Shown piece by piece: positions 34,290 to 46,800 of a stretch of 64,000 nt of DNA (position 1 is the stretch's first letter; every line of letters starts with the position of its first letter). Under the pieces are notes generated by a model. That model was given only the letters and a program-made list of their open reading frames with translations, searched no databases and was not told the DNA's origin. Both the position numbers and the translations under genes were made by a program. This DNA is from Anodontia alba (lineage: Eukaryota > Mollusca > Bivalvia > Lucinida > Lucinidae): positions 23,745,433-23,809,432 of the forward strand of contig OZ024827.1 in assembly GCA_964016985.1 (NCBI GenBank). The letters run 5' to 3'.

Positions 34290-34690
34290 AGAAAAAACAA
34301 ACAAACAAACAAAACAAAAATCAAGAACAATATCGGTACTTTTCTGTTCAATCTATTTTCAGGCAATTCTATTTAATTATTTCGCCTTTGTTGACCACAA
34401 ATCTAAAATGAAGCAAATAGATAGCTTAGTATCTCTTTTTTTACAACCTGCCCTTTAAAATGATAAAAAAAATGCAAAGAAAAAAAAACAAAAAAAAAAA
34501 CAAACAAACAAAAAACAACGAGAACAATATCGGTACTTTTCTGTTCAATCTATTTTCAGGCAATGAATTTCTTCGTCTTTGTTGACCACAAATCTAAAAT
34601 GAAACAAATAGATAGCTTAGTATCTTTTTTTTACAACTTGCCCTTTAAAATGATAAAAAAAAATGCAAAAAATAAAAATAAAAAAAATAT
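34290..34690. repeat. About 205 bp tandem duplication
   Basis: ACAATATCGGTACTTTTCTG through AAAATGAAGCAAATAGATAG to GCCCTTTAAAATGAT occurs twice (about 34325 and 34530), separated by A/C-rich low complexity. Confidence 0.88.
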
Positions 34691-34794
34691 GTTTTTATTA
34701 AAATAGAATGATTCGATAAGTTGACTGTAAAAATCTTTCCGATCATCAGTCACAAGAAGCAAACGTGACTGATGGTTTGCAACACTAATCCTCA

Positions 34795-35038
34795 GGGCCC
34801 AGTTGTTCAAAACTAACGATGTCGTTAGTTAACGATTCGTTAAAATTTACATTGAGTGATACGCAAATATGCTGAAATTTTTTGCTGAAAAAATGTGGGT
34901 AGCTTTTGCAATGCAAAAGCTACTCACATTTTTTCAGCAAACAATATCAGAATATTGTGTATTGAATCCACTAAAGCAGTTAACGAAATGACCCTTAACA
35001 AGCTCGTTAAGCTAACGACGCTTTGAACAACTGGGCCC
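34795..35038. mobile_element. Foldback MITE with GGGCCCAGTTGTTCAAA ends
   Basis: The termini GGGCCCAGTTGTTCAAA and TTTGAACAACTGGGCCC are perfect 17 bp inverted repeats. The centre (34883-34939) is a 57 bp near-perfect hairpin with arms containing GTAGCTTTTGCA. Sub-terminal GTTAACGA-type repeats occur on both sides. It has no coding capacity, and no clear target duplication is visible. Confidence 0.85.
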
Positions 35039-35049
35039 AGGCAAGTAAA

Positions 35050-35940
35050 TCTAAGCAGAATAGTCGATTTTTTAAACTTGTCCAACATTTCATGCCTGTC
35101 CAAGTGACCTGTAAGTCTCATAATAAATGCTCTGACTCAAAACAAATGAGCAATGCCCAGGAAAAGGTCAAAATAAGGGCTTTTATAGCACTCAAGGTCA
35201 AGCAACTTTAAGATGGATAGTTAAATTCTACTAGTTTTCAAACTTGTCTAATATTTCATGCCTGCCCAAGTTTGAAGAAAGTTCTTAAAGTAAAAGAAAT
35301 ATTCCTGGAACAAAGTTAAAAATGAGTTTTTACACATTCAAGGCCAAATAAATTCGATTTCAAAAGTCAGTCAAGCCAGTTTTTGTACCCATCCTAGATG
35401 TTAAGCCTGTCTTGGTTGTTTGCAAGTTTTATGAAGGTCTCATAAATAATAAACAGTCTCTGCCTAGGACAAGACGAAATATAAGCATGTTCTGCATTCA
35501 AGGGCGTTGGATTTTGTCCGACGTTTGCTTCGTTTCTTTTCAGCAGTTTTGAAATGCCAGTTAAATACCGCCACATTATGATCAGTGGCAGGAAAAAAAG
35601 TAAAATATAGCTTCATCATGAAAGCAAATTTTGTTTTAACCTAAGAATTGTAAAAAAAAACATCACAAATTACACAGAACACCATAACATCACTAAAGCC
35701 TGGAACCGGCTTTGCAGAAACATCGGAACTTTGACGCGTTGTAAATTACACTGATAAATAAAGATGCTTTATGCGGTATGAACAAATAAAAATCAAAATA
35801 CAACATTACTTTTAAAAAAGTACACTTAATTTAGCGAAAACAAGTGGACAGGGTCACTCATATTCATATAACTCGACAAAATATTACAACTTGTGACATA
35901 TTCACTTATGTTATCAATTTTAAATTTTAAACTTTCTTTA
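35050..35940. other. Short-period diverged repeats, no gene
   Basis: Two or three weakly similar segments with CAAACTTGTCTAATATTTCATG-like wording (about 35070, 35240, 35390) suggest a very old tandem repeat of about 170 bp. Nothing coding is recognised. Confidence 0.45.
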
Positions 35941-35950
35941 TTTTTCTTCA

Positions 35951-36230
35951 CATTACGAAAACATGCCTATTCAAATATACTGAAAATTTTACCACCAAAA
36001 AATAAAATTTTTCAGATAAAAAAATTCTGATATTTTTTCTTAATTCTGCTCAAAACATATATTGTGGGTACTCGTTAGAACCGCCTCAACGAGGCGGTTC
36101 TAACGAGTACCCACAATCTAAGTTTTGAGCAGAAATAAGAAAAATAATGTATACCCCTGTAAACCCCAGTTTTACTATATAAAAGTGGGGTTTAAGGCGG
36201 TCAAAATTATATAGGCATGTTTTCGTGATG
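35951..36230 (-). mobile_element. Palindromic MITE-1, copy 7
   Basis: It runs from CATTACGAAAACATGCC to GGCATGTTTTCGTGATG. The central arms GAACCGCCTC and GAGGCGGTTC flank a two-base AA centre. All side hairpins are present. Confidence 0.88.
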
Positions 36231-36239
36231 AATTATACA

Positions 36240-37550
36240 GAAAGCTTAGCAAACTGATAGACACATTCTCTAAGGCGCATATGTTGGCGTTTTGTTGACA
36301 TGTGTGGTGTGTGGTGGAGGAAACCAGAGTACCAAGGGAAAACCACCGTCCATATATGGGCGACCACTACCCCGTTACAATGGGAATCGAACCTGGGTTG
36401 CAGCAGTGACAAGCAAGAGACAAACCTCTGTGCAATCCAGGCCCCACCTCAAGACTAGGCTATTCACTTTGATTTCTGCACGGTTGTTTCCTTTGGAATT
36501 CAAGTTAATCATTATATTGCTACCAGTAAAAAAATGCACATTTACAGACCTCAAGGTTCGGTTGCCTCATGTTAAGTGAGCAGGGTAATTTATATTGGTA
36601 AAAGTCATAGATAAAGACTAATAATTTTGATTTGGGGACCCAGACTTCCAAAAAAATAATATTTAACATTAGGTATTCTCTCCGAACTTTAGGGGCCCAG
36701 TTAAACATTTAAGAGCAAATGGGGACTGGGTCCCTGTTAGTCGATTTTTTTCTTTTAAAAGTGGATAATCGTTTTAAATGTGGATAAAACATAATAAATA
36801 TTAACTCATTCAAGTACACAAATTATTCACATTTGGATTGTGTATGATCAGTTCTTTGAAAAAGATAACAAAACTAAACTTTAGTTCTAGCCTTCTACCT
36901 CAGTGTTTCTAAATTTAGTGGTCATTGATTAAGTAACACAATAACTGTCAGGTATATAAGTTCGTATATTCATTTACAAAAATAGATAGGCACTTCAGTT
37001 TCTTTCTCTATACTCTGCCATATACCCTTGCGGACATTTATTCTCGGCAGATCCGTGTTTCAGGATGAAGGCCTAGAAGTAGCCATTTTGAAGAACCGTA
37101 GGGTTCTTCAACCTGCACATGGGGTGACTTTCCCTGCACAGAGGGTGGGGGCCTGTGATCCAAAGGATGACGCACTGTTTCCATGTCATTCCCTTTAACG
37201 ACACGAAGGTAAGCCTGCTTGCTACTGTTGGAAATGGGAGAGGAAAATCTCAATTGATTAATTTTTAGAGAAAGTAAAACCGGTTGATAATCGATTGTAC
37301 AATCGGATATCCCATAATTCACGTCACATTATAGATGATTATAGCATACTGGTTTTATGTGTTTCTACATAACTTAGAATGCAACAACATATAATAGCCT
37401 AACCCCGGATAAATAAGTATACCTTCAATGATGTAACGATACTTCAATATATAGATTCATCATGATAGTGACTGCCATGATAGCGCTATCATTATAGTGT
37501 TTTCAATTATCGATGCCTATTGTCGATAGTCTTTTCAATTATCAATCGAC
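36240..37550. other. No gene recognised
   Basis: Frames at 36292-36579 and 37038-37322 are short, without motifs or splice context. AT-rich remainder. Confidence 0.4.
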
Positions 37551-37559
37551 AGTGTGTTT

Positions 37560-38285
37560 TAATTAATCGGAATAATCAATTGTATATGCTTACTACCGGC
37601 AGCTATTGATTTTTTTCTTTTTTCTTTTCTTTTTTTTTTTTTTTTTTTTTGTCCCGGTAGATTTTATTCCTCTATAAAACCATTCTGAAACTTTCTTGGC
37701 TAAATTAAAAAAAAGTATGAGAACATAAAGGATTTATTTTTGCAACAGTGTTTGTTAAAATGGTAGCAAATATTTGACAGGGCAGTAATGTTAGGTATCT
37801 TTACAAGTAGTCCTGTTTTATAAAAATCAACGAAATTCATTAAAATATTGTGTGATTCGAGATGGTGATAGTATCGTGTTGCATTGTGATATTAGACTCT
37901 TGATAGTGATAGTATCGTGATAGGGCTACCTTTTTGATAGTGACAGTATCATGATAGTTATAATTTGGCATGATAGTCAGTCCTAGCCTTCATACCTGAC
38001 AAGATAGCTGACCGAAGATGTAAGATGAAGAAAAGGAAGCTACCCAACGGCTGGAAGGCTGGCCTAATAATAGCCTAGCTAATTTGATTTAAGATATAAG
38101 TTGATTCAAGACAAAGCAGATATTTGTATCTGGTCAATAAGTTTTTCATAATACTCTCAATTTGTATGTCTCCTTATGTGACCTTAAGGACACGTTTCTC
38201 AAACTAGAATTTCAAATAATCGATATTGAAAAAAGAAATAATCAATAGCTGCCGGTAGTAGGCTTATTCCGAATAATCGGCACGC
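37560..38285. repeat. Inverted-repeat element, about 0.7 kb
   Basis: ACTACCGGCAGCTATTGATT at the left (37591-37610) is the inverse of AATCAATAGCTGCCGGTAGT at the right (about 38242-38261). The arms extend further with AATCGGAATAA-type blocks. The inside holds a T-run and repeated GATAGTGATAGTATCGTG. A related single arm lies near 38845-38870. No open reading frame of note. Confidence 0.6.
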
Positions 38286-38954
38286 TTTTGTTCGGACACC
38301 GAAATTTCTTCCTTACGTCGGCTCGATCGCCGGACCTTTAGATCTAGAGGCCAGTCGGCTCACCACTGAGATATTGCACTTTCTTCTCCTATTTTATTTT
38401 TGAGACCTGTCTTTTGCAAGGATTTTTTGTGCATAAATACTCGTAAATGTTGAGTGTCTGTTTGATGAAATTTTAGTATAAATTTCTTTATATATTGTAT
38501 GCATAAAATTATGTGTGACTGTGTGGCTTGTCACTAAGATTTTTGAGAGTTCTTGGTATTTTTGCCGCTCATAAATCCACCTTATAACTGAGGAGTGTTG
38601 GCCAACAATATTTCAGTCATTAAAGATAAAGATGATAAGATAAAGAAGCTTTATTTAAGCCGCATGATAGATTCAGTAATAACTGTAGAGCCAACAAAGT
38701 ATCCATTTAAATACTACCTCCAGATTTGTGGGGCTTTTACCAAACACGATGAGCTCAGCTCCTCCTTATTCTGCCCCAGACACTTCAGGCAACCCATCTA
38801 TTTCGCCGGCCCGATGAGCGGGGGCTGTGATTTCTGAATACCCGATAATCAATGCACGCCGGTAATAGGCTACAGGTGACGATACACTACCGTTAGCCTA
38901 CCTGGAATGAGTTTTAACGCATACAAAATTTTGCTGATGAACTTGAAACAAGTT

Positions 38955-39003
38955 TGTTTTTTTTTTTGTTTTTTTGTTGTTTTTTTTTTTGTTTTTTTTT
39001 TTG
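38955..39003. repeat. Poly-T with single G interruptions
   Basis: Low complexity; the overlapping frame is an artefact. Confidence 0.95.
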
Positions 39004-39987
39004 CATTTGACACGTTACGAATTGCAAAACTGCAGGTAAAAGAAGCTTCATATTTCTATCGTCGCACAAAAAAGGTTGACATCAGACTGGAAAATCTATG
39101 TAAACAATCTGGTTGTCATACGACACCATAGAGTTTGTCGCAATAGTGGATGATAAAACGTGACACCTCTTTACACGACATTAATCTTTTGAAACAGTTG
39201 TTGTTGTTGTTAACTGCATTTGAAAATGTGTTTCAGTGCTTTATGTGTTTTTGGATGCCCGTTAAGTTTGTTTCCCCATGATTTTTATTGTGGTTTCATA
39301 CTTAGAGATAAACGGCACCTGTATGTAAACAAATAAGATGGTAACGGTTTCAAACGGTATCACCATTGGTTGTTGCCTACGCACATATATCATACGGTTT
39401 GTTTGGCACATCGAACGGAATCAGTTGCTGACCCACAATGTCCAGTGAACTTATGCGTGTTGTTTACAAGTGAAACCAGAGACTAGATATAGGACTGAAC
39501 AGAATAGAATAGTATTTATTGGAAAACCTACATATGCAGAAGGTGTTCTCCATTCCCGTTGCTTTTTTTTTTTGGCACACTGCACTTATGTATATATTCT
39601 GAAAGGTTACCACTGCAGCACTTTATTAAAGTTTATGGGATATACATTAATCTTGACAGTTTCACTTTTGAAGTGGGTAGATTCATTGTACTGCTAAGCG
39701 AAATTTATTGCATTCTCGGGAAGCGTGGCAAAATATTGATATTCTTATAAATACTTATTTTAGTTTAGATGAAGTAAGCCTAAAAGCGATTTGAAATCAG
39801 CTGTAATTTGCCTGTTTTCCTTTAATGTTGAGAAGTCAATGACCATCTGATTGTATGAGTTCCTGAGTTTACTTATTCACTTTTCGAAATACAATATCAA
39901 ACTTAAAGGTTGTAGACTAAGATTTTCTTGTATATTTTATAGGTTTTACACGTTTTTGCAAATGATAAACAGCCCACAACGTTTTTT

Positions 39988-42351
39988 ATGCCCCGCCACA
40001 TTAATGGCGAGGTATTACTTTATAGCGTCCGAAATTTTGAATGTCCGTCCCTACGTCAGCGCTTTATAATTTCGTGTCCGCTCTATAACTCTAAAATCCG
40101 TTTAAGATACTTTTACGAAACCTCACACCAATGTAAACCACCATGAGACAATGTGCAGAACACATAAACCGTAACTCTGGTTTGCAGACTTATTGAGTTA
40201 TTACCCTTTGAACATTGAACATAGCCATTTCTACCATGTACTCGTGTCCGCTCCATAACTCTGATACCGTTTTTGATATTTTAACGAAGCTTCACGCAAA
40301 TATAAAACATTATAAGATGCTATGCAGAACATATGAGCTGTAGCTCTGATTTGCCTACTTTTGGAGATTGCCCTTTGAACATTGAACATAGTCATTTCCA
40401 CCAGGTACTCCTGTCCACTCTGCCAGTTGAAAACTGTTAAAGATACGAGTATTTTCATGAAATCTCTCACAAATGTAAAACACCATAAGATGACATGCAA
40501 ACATAAGAACCATAACCCTGGTTAACCTACCTTTGGAGTTACGGCCCTTTGAACATTATAAAGCCATTTCTACCATATACTCGTGTCCGCTCTATAACTC
40601 TAATACCACTTGTGATCTTTTCACGAAAATTCACACAAATATAAAACATTATAAGTTGACTTTCAGAACGTATGAACTGTAACTCTGATTGCCTACTTTT
40701 GGAGTTATTGCCTTCTGAACATTGAACATAGGCATTTCCACCATGTACTCCTGTCCGCTCAGTAAGTTGAAACTGTTGACGATATCTTCATGAAATCTCT
40801 AATAAATGCAAAGGACCATGAAATGACGTGCAGAAAATAACCATAACTGGTTGTTAATCTACCTTTGGAGTAATGGCCCTTTGAACATCATTAATATTGA
40901 AAATAGCTATTTCTACCATGTACTGGTGTCCGCTCAATACCGTTCGTGATATTTTCACGAAGCTTCACACCAATATAAACCACATTAACACAAAGTGCAG
41001 AACATATAAACCATAATTCTGATTTGTCTACTTTTGGAGTTATTTCCTTTTGAACATTGCACACAGCCATTTCCACCATGTATTCATGTCCACTCTGTAA
41101 GTTGAAAACCGTTTGAGATATTTCCATAAGATCTCTCGCAGATGTAAAGTACTATCGGACGACCTGCAGAATATAAGAACCATAACTTTGGTTAACCTGC
41201 CTTTGGGGTTACAGCCCTTTGAACATTGTAAATATTGAAAATAGCCATTTCTACAATGTACTAGTGTTCGCTCTGTTAGTTGGCAACTGTTTGAGATATT
41301 TTGATGAAACTTCACACAAATTTCAAGCTCTATGATACAACAAGCAGAACTTATGAACCGTAACTCTGATTTGCCTAGTTTTGGAGATATTTTTTTCCTT
41401 GAACATTGAAATAGCCATTTATACCACGAACTTGTGTCCACTCTGTAAGTTAAAAACCGTTTTAGATATTTTCATGAAATTTCTCACAAATGTAAAGCAC
41501 CATAATAGGATGTGCAGAACACAAGAACCCTAGCTCTGTTTAACCCACTTTTGGAGTTACTACCCTTTAAACATAGTAAATATTGAATATGACAATTTCT
41601 ACCATGTACTCGTGTCAGCTCTTTAAGTTTGAAACCGGTCATGAGATGAGGTGCAGAACATAAGAACCCTTACTCTACTTAACCTAGCTTTGAAGTTATG
41701 GCGCTTTGAACATTGAAAATAGTGATTTCTGTAATATTTGTGTCCGCTCTGTTACTTGAAAACCGTTTGAGATATTTTCTTGAAACTTAATGCAGATGTA
41801 TATCACCATGCTATAATGTGCAAAACAAAATAACCGTAACTCTTAATTACCTGCGTTCGGAGGTACTGCCCTTTGGACATTGTAAAAAGTGATCCCAGTC
41901 ATATACTTGTGCCCTTTTTATAACTTGAAAAAGGAGATTTTCTTGAAGCCTTGTAAAAATGTAAAGCAAAATAAGATGACATGTGGAACTGAAGAACATA
42001 TGCCTGGCTTAAGTACGTTTTGAGTTTATGGGTCTTTGAACATTGAAAATAACAGTTTCTGTGATATACTTGTAAACTTTACATGAAATTGAAGCACCAT
42101 GAGGGTATCTGCAGAAAAAGAGAACTGTAACTCCGGCTTACCTTTTGAGATATGGCCCTTTGAACATTGAAAATAGTATCTCAGTCATATATTCATGTCA
42201 ACTTTATTTAGTGAAAGATTCCATGTCATCTTAATTTAGGGAAAGATTAATGCACCTTCCTTTGATTTCATTTTTGCCCCGCCAAATAAGTGGCGAGGTA
42301 ATATTGACAGAGTTACGGCACTTGCTTGATGTAAGTGCCGTAGCGGGGCAT
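39988..42351. repeat. Element carrying a 13-unit, about 168 bp satellite array
   Basis: The unit CCCTTTGAACATTG...CATTTCTACCATGTACTCGT recurs at about 40205, 40371, 40541, 40709, 40870, 41047, 41214, 41396, 41562, 41700, 41870, 42032 and 42161. The block is bounded by ATGCCCCGC at the left (39988-39996) and its inverse GCGGGGCAT at the right (42343-42351). A direct GCCCCGCCA copy lies at 42276, and a hairpin TACGGCACTT-loop-AAGTGCCGTA (42314-42342) just precedes the right end. Open frames (for example 41040-41441) follow the repeat phase and are not genes. Confidence 0.75.
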
Positions 42352-42384
42352 GGTGCAATGCTTGCAGCGCTTTTATTATTATTA

Positions 42385-42385
<1 letters not shown>

Positions 42386-42411
<26 letters not shown>
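42386..42411. repeat. Poly-T run
   Basis: T26 after (TTA)n; low complexity. Confidence 0.95.
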
Positions 42412-42415
<4 letters not shown>

Positions 42416-42712
42416 TTAAGTTGAAATGATAAATACTTGGCACTTGCCTGACACCAGTCCCTCTAGACACGTAATGGTTGGTTATGTGTCACGTTATCAG
42501 CTTTCGTCCCTTTGTTGTAGGTCTGCATACAAGCATTTAAGCTCGTACTGGGAACTCAGAACAGAATATAGAAAATAATCGACGCGATTTGACAGAGGCT
42601 GTCCTGAGATTGTATTGTTTTTATGCAACTTTTTATGGAAATACAGCCTACCATAAAACTAACGTATCTTGGAAAGCACCGACGTTAACGCTTAGCATAA
42701 TAAGTTAAAGTA

Positions 42713-44053
42713 AGAGGGTCCTGCAAAAAGTTTTGTCACTGGGTTCGGATTACTTCAGTGTTACGTTTTATCAAGCATATTTTTATTACAAACCTTCAAA
42801 ATATTCCTCCTTTACTGAAACACATTTTTGTAACCTTTTTACCCAGTCGCGAAAAGCAGATAAATAGTCTTCTTTTGGTATCTGTTGGAGACACTGATAA
42901 ATAGCGCTGCCAAGAGAACTTCTAGACGTATACTTATTTCCAGAAAGCGTTTTCTTAAGCCTTGGAAATAAAACGAAGTCACAGGGACTCAGGTCAGGTG
43001 AATAAGGTAGATGGTTTAAAACTTTCACCTTTTCAGAAGCCAAAAAAGACTTAACAACCTCACACTTATGAGTGGAGGCATTGTCATATAAAAGGTGGAC
43101 TCCTGACCATCCTTTGCTTGGTCGTTTCTTATTGTAAAACTCTTTCACTTTCTTTAGTACAGAATTCTTGTAGAATCGGCCAGTGACTGTATGACCAGAT
43201 TGACAAGGCACTTGAACGACTGGCCCACTTGAATGTAAGGAAATTGCGTACAACATCTTTTTTGAACTTATGGTTCTCTTGGCAATAGATGGGTTTTTTT
43301 ATATTTCGCTTCGATTGCTTATTATCAGCCCTTCTTTGTGGCTCAAACATGTGCACCCAGGTTTTCATCATCTGTTAGCAAGTTAGAAATAACCCGACTA
43401 TTACAGCCTTTGTATGTTTTCAAAAGTTCCCGGGCACATTTAAGGCGTTGTGTCGTTTGCTCCTCAGTGAGCAAATGAGGTACCCACCTAGCGCAAACCT
43501 TTCTCAGGGCTAAACGCTTTTTCAGAATTATTTGCACACTGCCTTCTGATATGTCAGTACAACTAGCTACATCTTTGACAGACAATCGCGCATCCTGTTC
43601 GACCACAATCTTTACAGTAGCGATGTTAGCCTTGGTAACAGAGGTTTTAGGCCTTCCAGGACGGGTATCATCTTCAACAGAAAATATCCCAGCTTTAAAA
43701 GCTTTAACCCACATAAAAGCTGCGCGCATTGAAATGTTCTGAGGTCCATATATACCACTCAATTCATTTGATATCTGCTTTGAATTTATATTAAGCCTAG
43801 TGCGGCATTTAATATAGCTACGAGTTTCAGACTTCTGGTCCATGTTTCAATGTAACAAGTAAATTGGTCAGTGTATATGACTGCATCTATTTCAATTTGA
43901 AATAACTCGGTCAGTTGGAAAGCAATTTGCACGAAATAAACAGGAATTGTTAGCTATTTAACACACCATTTAAATGTAGTGAAGCATTTTAAAATATACC
44001 TGGGATAAAACAAAGGCAGCCTATTAGTGATAGAACTTTTTGCACGACCCTCG
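42713..44053 (-). mobile_element. mariner-type transposon with TIRs and TA duplications
   Basis: The left end AGAGGGTCCTGCAAAAAGTT and the right end (minus strand) CGAGGGTCGTGCAAAAAGTT belong to 28 bp inverted repeats that match at 24 positions. TA lies outside both ends (42711-42712 and 44054-44055). The 1,341 bp length and the single transposase reading unit are those of mariner elements. The intact ends suggest a fairly recent insertion that then acquired frameshifts. Confidence 0.93.
42786..43843 (-). pseudogene. mariner transposase, two frameshifts
   Basis: The enzyme would cut and join transposon ends in the nucleus. The first frame (43843 down to about 43371) has the N-terminal helix-turn-helix region and the mariner motif WVPHLLTEEQ, then LLTDDE with the first catalytic Asp. 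A shift in an A-run near 43371 moves to WVHMFEPQRR. A second shift near 43290 moves to LYAISLHSSGPVV, LLYDNASTH (second Asp) and YSPDLSPCDFVLFPRLKK (third Asp). Thirty-four residues separate the last two Asp, the DD34D signature. The total span of about 352 codons is normal. The catalytic residues survive but the frame does not. Confidence 0.92.
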
Positions 44054-44109
44054 TATCAGCAGACGCATTCAACAGCTGCCCATTTTGCTTTCTGTTTTCC
44101 TAGTTGTGA

Positions 44110-44480
44110 TTTAGAGTAGCATCGGGACCCAGGGTGAAGTTAGTCGGCTGTAAAAGTGCTTTAGCCCGAACCCCGGTGGTTTATTCTACTGACCGTTCTA
44201 AGGCGGTAATCCCGGTGTTAGTCTTACTCTTTGTTGCTTTGTGAATTATTCTACAAGGCGATTTGTTTTAAGTCTTGCCTGGTTTATTTTGTTCTTGTGT
44301 TTTTCAGTCCTTTGAGCATTGCGATTACCTTGCTTGGGAAGAAGAGAGCTAATCTTAGTGCTTTTCGTACGTTTGTTCATTTGCGTTTGTTTAGTTTTCT
44401 CTGTTTCCTCTTTGGTGTCTGGGAAAGGCTGTGGCTTATAATTGTGGCACTCCCTAGACTTTTCTCTTATCTTTTCTGAA
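44110..44480 (-). repeat. Interspersed G-run repeat, copy D
   Basis: It has the same order as copies A and C in reverse, but the G-run is only CCCCGG here, showing that the long runs elsewhere are expansions. It starts 55 bp beyond the mariner, so the two are separate insertions. Confidence 0.72.
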
Positions 44481-44934
44481 ATATTTTTCTTATTTCTTTT
44501 CTAAAAATAGGCTTAAACATTTGTTGCAAAATGCCTCTTTACGAGACAATTTGCATGAAATGACAAAAAAGTTTTCTTGTAACGATTATGTAAGTAAAAG
44601 ATATATTCAGTTAAGTTTGGGTACCAACTCTGCTTGCCATCCGTTCTTATTGTGGCTGTTTAATTGTTCTGGTATGTCTTAAATTTTTATGTTGATACCG
44701 TGATGTGGATCTGATTTTATCAGTTCCTGAGTTCATTTATTAATTTTTTTGTAATATGATCAATGCGTTGTCCGCTGAATTTACCTAGAGGTTAGTATAA
44801 GTTAAACTACTCTATTTCATTAGATAATTTTGACTGGCTTTGATCTGATTCAGGTGTGCAACCACCAAGTTTTAATTTAGACATTTCGCCATCACCAGAC
44901 ACTAAAATGATATGTGGATGGATTTTCTTTGCAG

Positions 44935-45024
44935 GTGTGATGTATGCTATTACACTGCGTATCGCCGAACATCATCCTCATCAGACTGCGGACTTTTTGG
45001 GTTGGACGCCTGCACTGAATACAA
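44935..45024 (+). CDS. Possible isolated exon, 90 bp
   Basis: TTTTCTTTGCAG precedes and GTAAGAAT follows an open segment reading VMYAITLRIAEHHPHQTADF and then LGWTPALNT. The ending splits an AGT-type codon. The splice-like borders and balanced composition set it apart from the surrounding AT-rich repeats. I do not recognise the protein, and no partner exon is visible within the window. Chance splice signals are possible. Confidence 0.35.
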
Positions 45025-45099
45025 GTAAGAATTTTATTTTTATAATCATTTGTTAAATATTTAGGTTTTATTATTTGCTGGAACTTGTGATCGAATATC

Positions 45100-46751
45100 G
45101 TATCAATAGACATTTCTATGAATAATTTAAGGTGTATTGTCGATTTCAAACGTTAGACAGAGGGTGGCGCATTTAAGGTTTGTTATTAGCCTTATAGTAG
45201 TGGGTGTCATCGTGACTTCCCATTAACTATTGAGCTAGGTTTTAAGGCGACATAATACACTAGGGATTCTCCGCCGACACCTTTTGTGCTCCTGTTTACT
45301 CTTGTATGCACCAACTTTCTTTCCAAAAAGGGGTCTCCTCTAAAAGGAAGCAGAGTCTGTGCTTTTTTTTTTGAAATCTCTTTTCAGGAGGGTAAAACCA
45401 AAAACGAAACAAAACCATTTTGACAAGAGCTATGAGCCAAACAATCATTTCTTTCAAAAGCAGTTGAACCTAGGGAGAGGATTTGGTACCAATAAAATCG
45501 ACCCCACAAATCCTGGTAGTTTTTCTACCGATCTTTCAAAGTCGACAGTATTGGTTATTCTTTGTTTGGTCTTGTAGTTTGTGGCTTTATGTTTTCTTGT
45601 TTTGTCCTGTACGTCGTCTCATCATGAATTGTGGACCCTATCTAGCATTATTAGGGAAGAGGGAGCTGGTTGCTTCACTTTAGTATATGTATTGTGTAGT
45701 GTCTGTCTTGGGTTGTTTGCTCTTCCTCTTGGTGTCATTGGTAAGCTATAATCTGTGACATCTTCCATACTATTTGCCTCAACTGGAAGCGTAACAGTTC
45801 CTCTTAAGCATACTCATCCATATCTACTGAACTAAACACACGTATGTTTATGTATTTAACTTCTTCAGCGGCACAAGTTTAAAAGCAAAACTGATAAAAA
45901 AAAAAGTAGGCTCCAAATATTAGCAAAGACCCCCTTCCGCCATATCACACCTTATTCTTTTCTCACGTTTAAGAAGGCAGACTGGGTATCCACAGTGGGC
46001 AAACTAGGTAATGCCTACCACCAGGTTTTCAGGAGTCCGAAACCGGGAAAGCTAAAATATCTACGATGGAGTGATCATCTAAGTTTTTAACGCATTACAA
46101 TAAAAGAGGCTGAACATACATGGATATTTTCTGCCAGTTTTTACAGGAGAGAAAACATTTATGTCTTCCTGTTTGCTTTCCTGCACACCAAGTCTTTCGC
46201 AAATGATGTCCACTCTAAAAGGAAAAAGTTTGCTCCCACAAAGAATAAATCCTTTCCTGTTAGAGTGGAGCCCTTGGTAGAAGGGAGCAAACCGTTTGTT
46301 TTTTTTTTGTTTTTTTTTTCAGAATTATCTGCTTTCTTTGATTCGTTCTCTTAATGACACTAAGCGGCACAATGTTTATTTTATATCAGTACATACGTAC
46401 CGAATACTGAGTTGAAGATGTATAGTACTGCGCGTTTGCAGCAGAATTGCCACAGTAATGGCAAATGAAGGGGTCTTTGAACACTTGGCAGATTTTCCTC
46501 TATTTTTAACAAAAGAGATCACGACTGTAATTCCCTGTTTGCGATTGTTTTCATATCAGTCCGCTACTGGAAAAAAGGGTCTTCTCTACAAGGAAAGAAT
46601 TTGTTTCAATGAGGTAAACTAAAACAGAAAAGAATTTGCTACCCTTCTAAATCAATTTATAATGCTAAGATGTAGCATTTTAGGTCTGCTTGCCTGTCTG
46701 ACAGTCTGTTTGTCTGTCTGTTTGTCTGTCTGTTTGTCTGTCTCTGCCACG

Positions 46752-46800
<49 letters not shown>

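Noticed and set aside
40231..41441. Long minus-strand frames over the satellite array
   Set aside because: They follow the 168 bp unit (divisible by three) and carry the same words each unit; no domain.
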